Below are positions 31,913 through 33,807 of a DNA stretch of 33,807 nt, one piece after another. Origin of the DNA: Clostridia bacterium (GTDB lineage: Bacteria; Bacillota; Clostridia; Oscillospirales; CAG-272); the NCBI GenBank assembly GCA_017472695.1, contig JAFUOQ010000025.1, positions 1-33,807 on the forward strand, in the 5' to 3' direction. The position numbers and the translations under genes are program-made. Numbering within the stretch: the first letter of the stretch is position 1; every line of letters starts with the position of its first letter. The notes beneath the pieces were generated by a model. It searched no databases, was not told the origin of the DNA, and saw only the letters and a list, made by a program, of their open reading frames with translations.

Positions 31913-33730
31913 ATGTGCTCTATTTGTGGTGAAATAAATTTTTTAGAGCCTAAAGGAAACGACATACTCATTAAGGAAATGAACGACACAATGAAGCATC
32001 GTGGCCCTGATGCGAGTGACTTGTTTTTTGACAAATCAGCGTCACTTGGGCACAATCGTCTTTGTGTTGTAGATATAGAAAATGGCGCACAGCCAATGAG
32101 TGTTATATATGGCAATAAAAAATATACTATTGTTTATAATGGCGAGATTTACAACTGTGAGGAATTGCGCAAGGAGATTAGACGGCAGGGCATATTTTTA
32201 AAGACAAATTGCGACACAGAGGTGGTTTTATATTCATATATCCTCTATGGCGAGGACTGTCCCTGTATGCTTAACGGAATATTTGCTTTTTGTGTATATG
32301 ATGGCGAAAAAGCTTTCTTTGCGCGCGACCGTTTTGGCGTAAAGCCGTTTTATTACTCGAAAAAGGGCAATTCCTTGTACTTTGCTTCGGAGATAAAAGC
32401 GCTACTAAAATGCGACGAAATATCACGAAATATAACAAAAGAAGCGCTTTGGGAAATTTTGTATTTGAGCCCGAATTTTGTCGGAGGCAGAAGTGCCTTT
32501 AAGGATATTTTAGAATTAGCACCCGCAGAGTGTATGACATATGACAAAAGAGGACTTAAAAAGCGGAAATATTGGCAGGCAGAGGCGAAGCCATATTACA
32601 GAGATAGAAAATATGCTATTGAAAAAACAGAATATCTAGTCAGCGATGCGATAAAAAGACAACTGGTTAGTGATGTGCCACTTTCTGTCTTGCTTTCGGG
32701 CGGGCTAGATTCAAGCGTGGTTAGTGCTATTGCCAGCGAGGAGTATAAAAAACAAGGAGAGGTCTTATCAACCTACTCCTTTGAATATGAGGGTAACAAG
32801 GAAAGCTTTCAGGGTAACCTTTTTCAACCAGAGTGCGACGACGATTTTGCAACATATTTAGCCGATTATTTAGGCACAAATCATACTGTTTTAACCTGCA
32901 AAACCAAGGAGCTGGTTGACGGCTTAATTCCAGCCACCATCTTTAGAGATTTGCCCGGCCAGGCAGACATTGACTCATCTCTTTTATATTTCTGTCGCGA
33001 GATAAAAAGAAATCACACTGTTGCCTTGAGTGGCGAGTGCTCCGACGAGATATTTGGTGGATATCCTTGGTTTTATCGGCCAGAGATGCTTTTTTCTGAC
33101 TTTTTCCCTTGGATTCACCAGCCTCGTATGCGACCTTCTCTATTTAAGGACAGCGTTTCAAACAGTGACGAGGGATATGAATATATAAGGTCAGTTTACC
33201 AAAAAAGTCTTGAGGAGTGTTCAGTTTTACCATCTGACAGTGAGGAAATGAGAGTATCACGAATAGCATCTCACTTGTCAGTCAACTACTTTATGACCTC
33301 GCTTTTACAGAGAAAGGACAGAATGAGTATGGCAAGCGGTTTGGAAATTCGTGTTCCGTTTGCTGACCACCGTATATATGAGTTTGTTTACAATGTGCCG
33401 TGGGAAATAAAATTTGAAAACAAGGTTGAAAAAGCACTTTTAAGAAACTCAATGAAAAGCCATTTGCCAGATAAAATTTTATGGCGTAAAAAAAGCCCAT
33501 ACCCAAAGACACACAACAAAGAATATATGACCTTGGTTAGTGAGCTGTTTAAGGAAAGATATAACAAATCCCATTATCTAAAGGAAACGCTAGACCTAAA
33601 AAAGGTAAGCGAGGTAATAGAATCGGGCAAGACCTGGTTTGGACAATTAATGGGTGCCCCTCAACTTCTTGCTTGGCTTGTACAATTCGACTTTTGGCTT
33701 GAAAATAATAATATAAACATCTTAGATTAA
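31913..33730 (+). CDS. asnB: Asparagine synthase (glutamine-hydrolysing)
   Basis: AsnB makes asparagine from aspartate, ATP and glutamine-derived ammonia. The 605-residue protein has an N-terminal glutaminase whose nucleophile is Cys2 (MCSICG), NGEIYN at 76-81, DRFGVKPFYY and the ATP-pyrophosphatase loop SGGLDSS at 262-268, then a C-terminal synthetase domain with SGECSDEIFGGYPW. ATG 31913 is required because cysteine must be residue 2; GGAGG lies five bases upstream, and the in-frame TTG at 31901 overlaps it. The usual MCGI start is MCSI here. No clear promoter is seen; TATACT near 31878 has a poor -35. A 21-base piece of its 3' end is repeated at the window edge. Confidence 0.93.
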   Translation: MCSICGEINFLEPKGNDILIKEMNDTMKHRGPDASDLFFDKSASLGHNRLCVVDIENGAQPMSVIYGNKKYTIVYNGEIYNCEELRKEIRRQGIFLKTNCDTEVVLYSYILYGEDCPCMLNGIFAFCVYDGEKAFFARDRFGVKPFYYSKKGNSLYFASEIKALLKCDEISRNITKEALWEILYLSPNFVGGRSAFKDILELAPAECMTYDKRGLKKRKYWQAEAKPYYRDRKYAIEKTEYLVSDAIKRQLVSDVPLSVLLSGGLDSSVVSAIASEEYKKQGEVLSTYSFEYEGNKESFQGNLFQPECDDDFATYLADYLGTNHTVLTCKTKELVDGLIPATIFRDLPGQADIDSSLLYFCREIKRNHTVALSGECSDEIFGGYPWFYRPEMLFSDFFPWIHQPRMRPSLFKDSVSNSDEGYEYIRSVYQKSLEECSVLPSDSEEMRVSRIASHLSVNYFMTSLLQRKDRMSMASGLEIRVPFADHRIYEFVYNVPWEIKFENKVEKALLRNSMKSHLPDKILWRKKSPYPKTHNKEYMTLVSELFKERYNKSHYLKETLDLKKVSEVIESGKTWFGQLMGAPQLLAWLVQFDFWLENNNINILD

Positions 33731-33807
33731 TAAGCAATCCCTCAGTCGCTTTCGCGACAGCTCCCTTTGCACAAAGGAGCCTAATTAATTCGACTTTTGG
33801 CTTGAAA
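33684..33807. repeat. 21-base direct repeat of the asnB 3' end flanking an intergenic repeat
   Basis: Bases 33684-33704 inside asnB (coding for the end of QFDFWLEN) recur exactly at 33787-33807, ending at the last base of the window. The two copies are 103 bases apart. The preceding base differs (C versus T), so the left limit is fixed; the right limit is unknown because the window stops. Confidence 0.85.
33741..33780. repeat. Small GC-rich intergenic repeat unit
   Basis: GTCGC-TTTC-GCGAC (33745-33758) is followed by a second stem, GCTCCCTTTG with CAAAGGAGC (33760-33780, one bulged C). It resembles a family of short dyad repeats I recall from intergenic regions of gut Clostridia, and part of the mosaic at 11890-12252 has similar CTCC/GGAG dyads. 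It could also help end asnB transcription, but lacks a U-tract. Confidence 0.6.

Overview
This window looks like a chromosomal segment from a spore-forming, low-GC Gram-positive anaerobe of the class Clostridia. The evidence is AT-rich intergenic DNA, strong GGAGG-type ribosome sites, a 2[4Fe-4S] clostridial ferredoxin, a cotJABC spore-coat operon, RicT/YaaT, a CwlD-type amidase, a BspA-like surface protein and an NfnAB-type transhydrogenase. A gut member of the Oscillospirales or a related order would fit the intergenic repeats, but that is inference. Both edges fall in repetitive DNA: the left edge cuts an IS3-family transposase and the right edge cuts a repeat-containing tail behind asnB. 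The window may therefore be a complete assembly contig.

Layout. (1) 1-134 is the end of an IS3-like element. (2) 169-8780 (minus) is one long operon with a promoter at 8849-8877: Gfo/Idh/MocA oxidoreductase, coaE, M18 aminopeptidase, KDPG aldolase fused to a VOC-like domain, prfA, tsaC/Sua5, parC-like topoisomerase subunit, and a 35-residue membrane peptide. (3) 8996-11599 (minus) is a secreted leucine-rich-repeat protein with its own promoter and terminator. (4) 11600-12288 is the only long gene-free stretch; it holds the promoter and upstream terminator of that gene and a mosaic of GC-rich inverted repeats. (5) 12289-15460 (minus) is nadK-nfnA-nfnB from a consensus promoter. (6) 15622-16866 (minus) is cotJA-cotJB-cotJC. 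(7) 17080-20050 (plus) is trkA-trkH for potassium uptake. (8) 20138-21151 (minus) is gap, convergent with trkH. (9) 21412-23270 (plus) is holB-ricT, then a ferredoxin, then trmN-like methyltransferase and rsmI. (10) 25556-28655 is nagA-metG, then tatD, a cwlD-like amidase, radA and asnB, all on the plus strand.

Most genes are housekeeping: translation (prfA, tsaC, metG, rsmI, trmN-like), DNA maintenance (parC, holB, radA), cofactors (coaE, nadK), redox (nfnAB, ferredoxin), carbon (gap, eda, nagA) and envelope or sporulation (amidase, cotJ, ricT). The nadK-nfnAB operon makes functional sense, because one enzyme makes NADP+ and the other reduces it.

I found no defence island, CRISPR array, prophage or clearly new multi-gene system. 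The most interesting signals are regulatory: a hairpin that hides the ribosome site of the cwlD-like gene and contains a SigE-like promoter, and an IS-end hairpin that looks like both a terminator and a translation block. Next come the small peptide behind parC, the repeat mosaic at 11890-12252, and the duplicated 3' tail of asnB at the right edge. Several starts were chosen from promoter and ribosome-site positions rather than from the longest reading frame.
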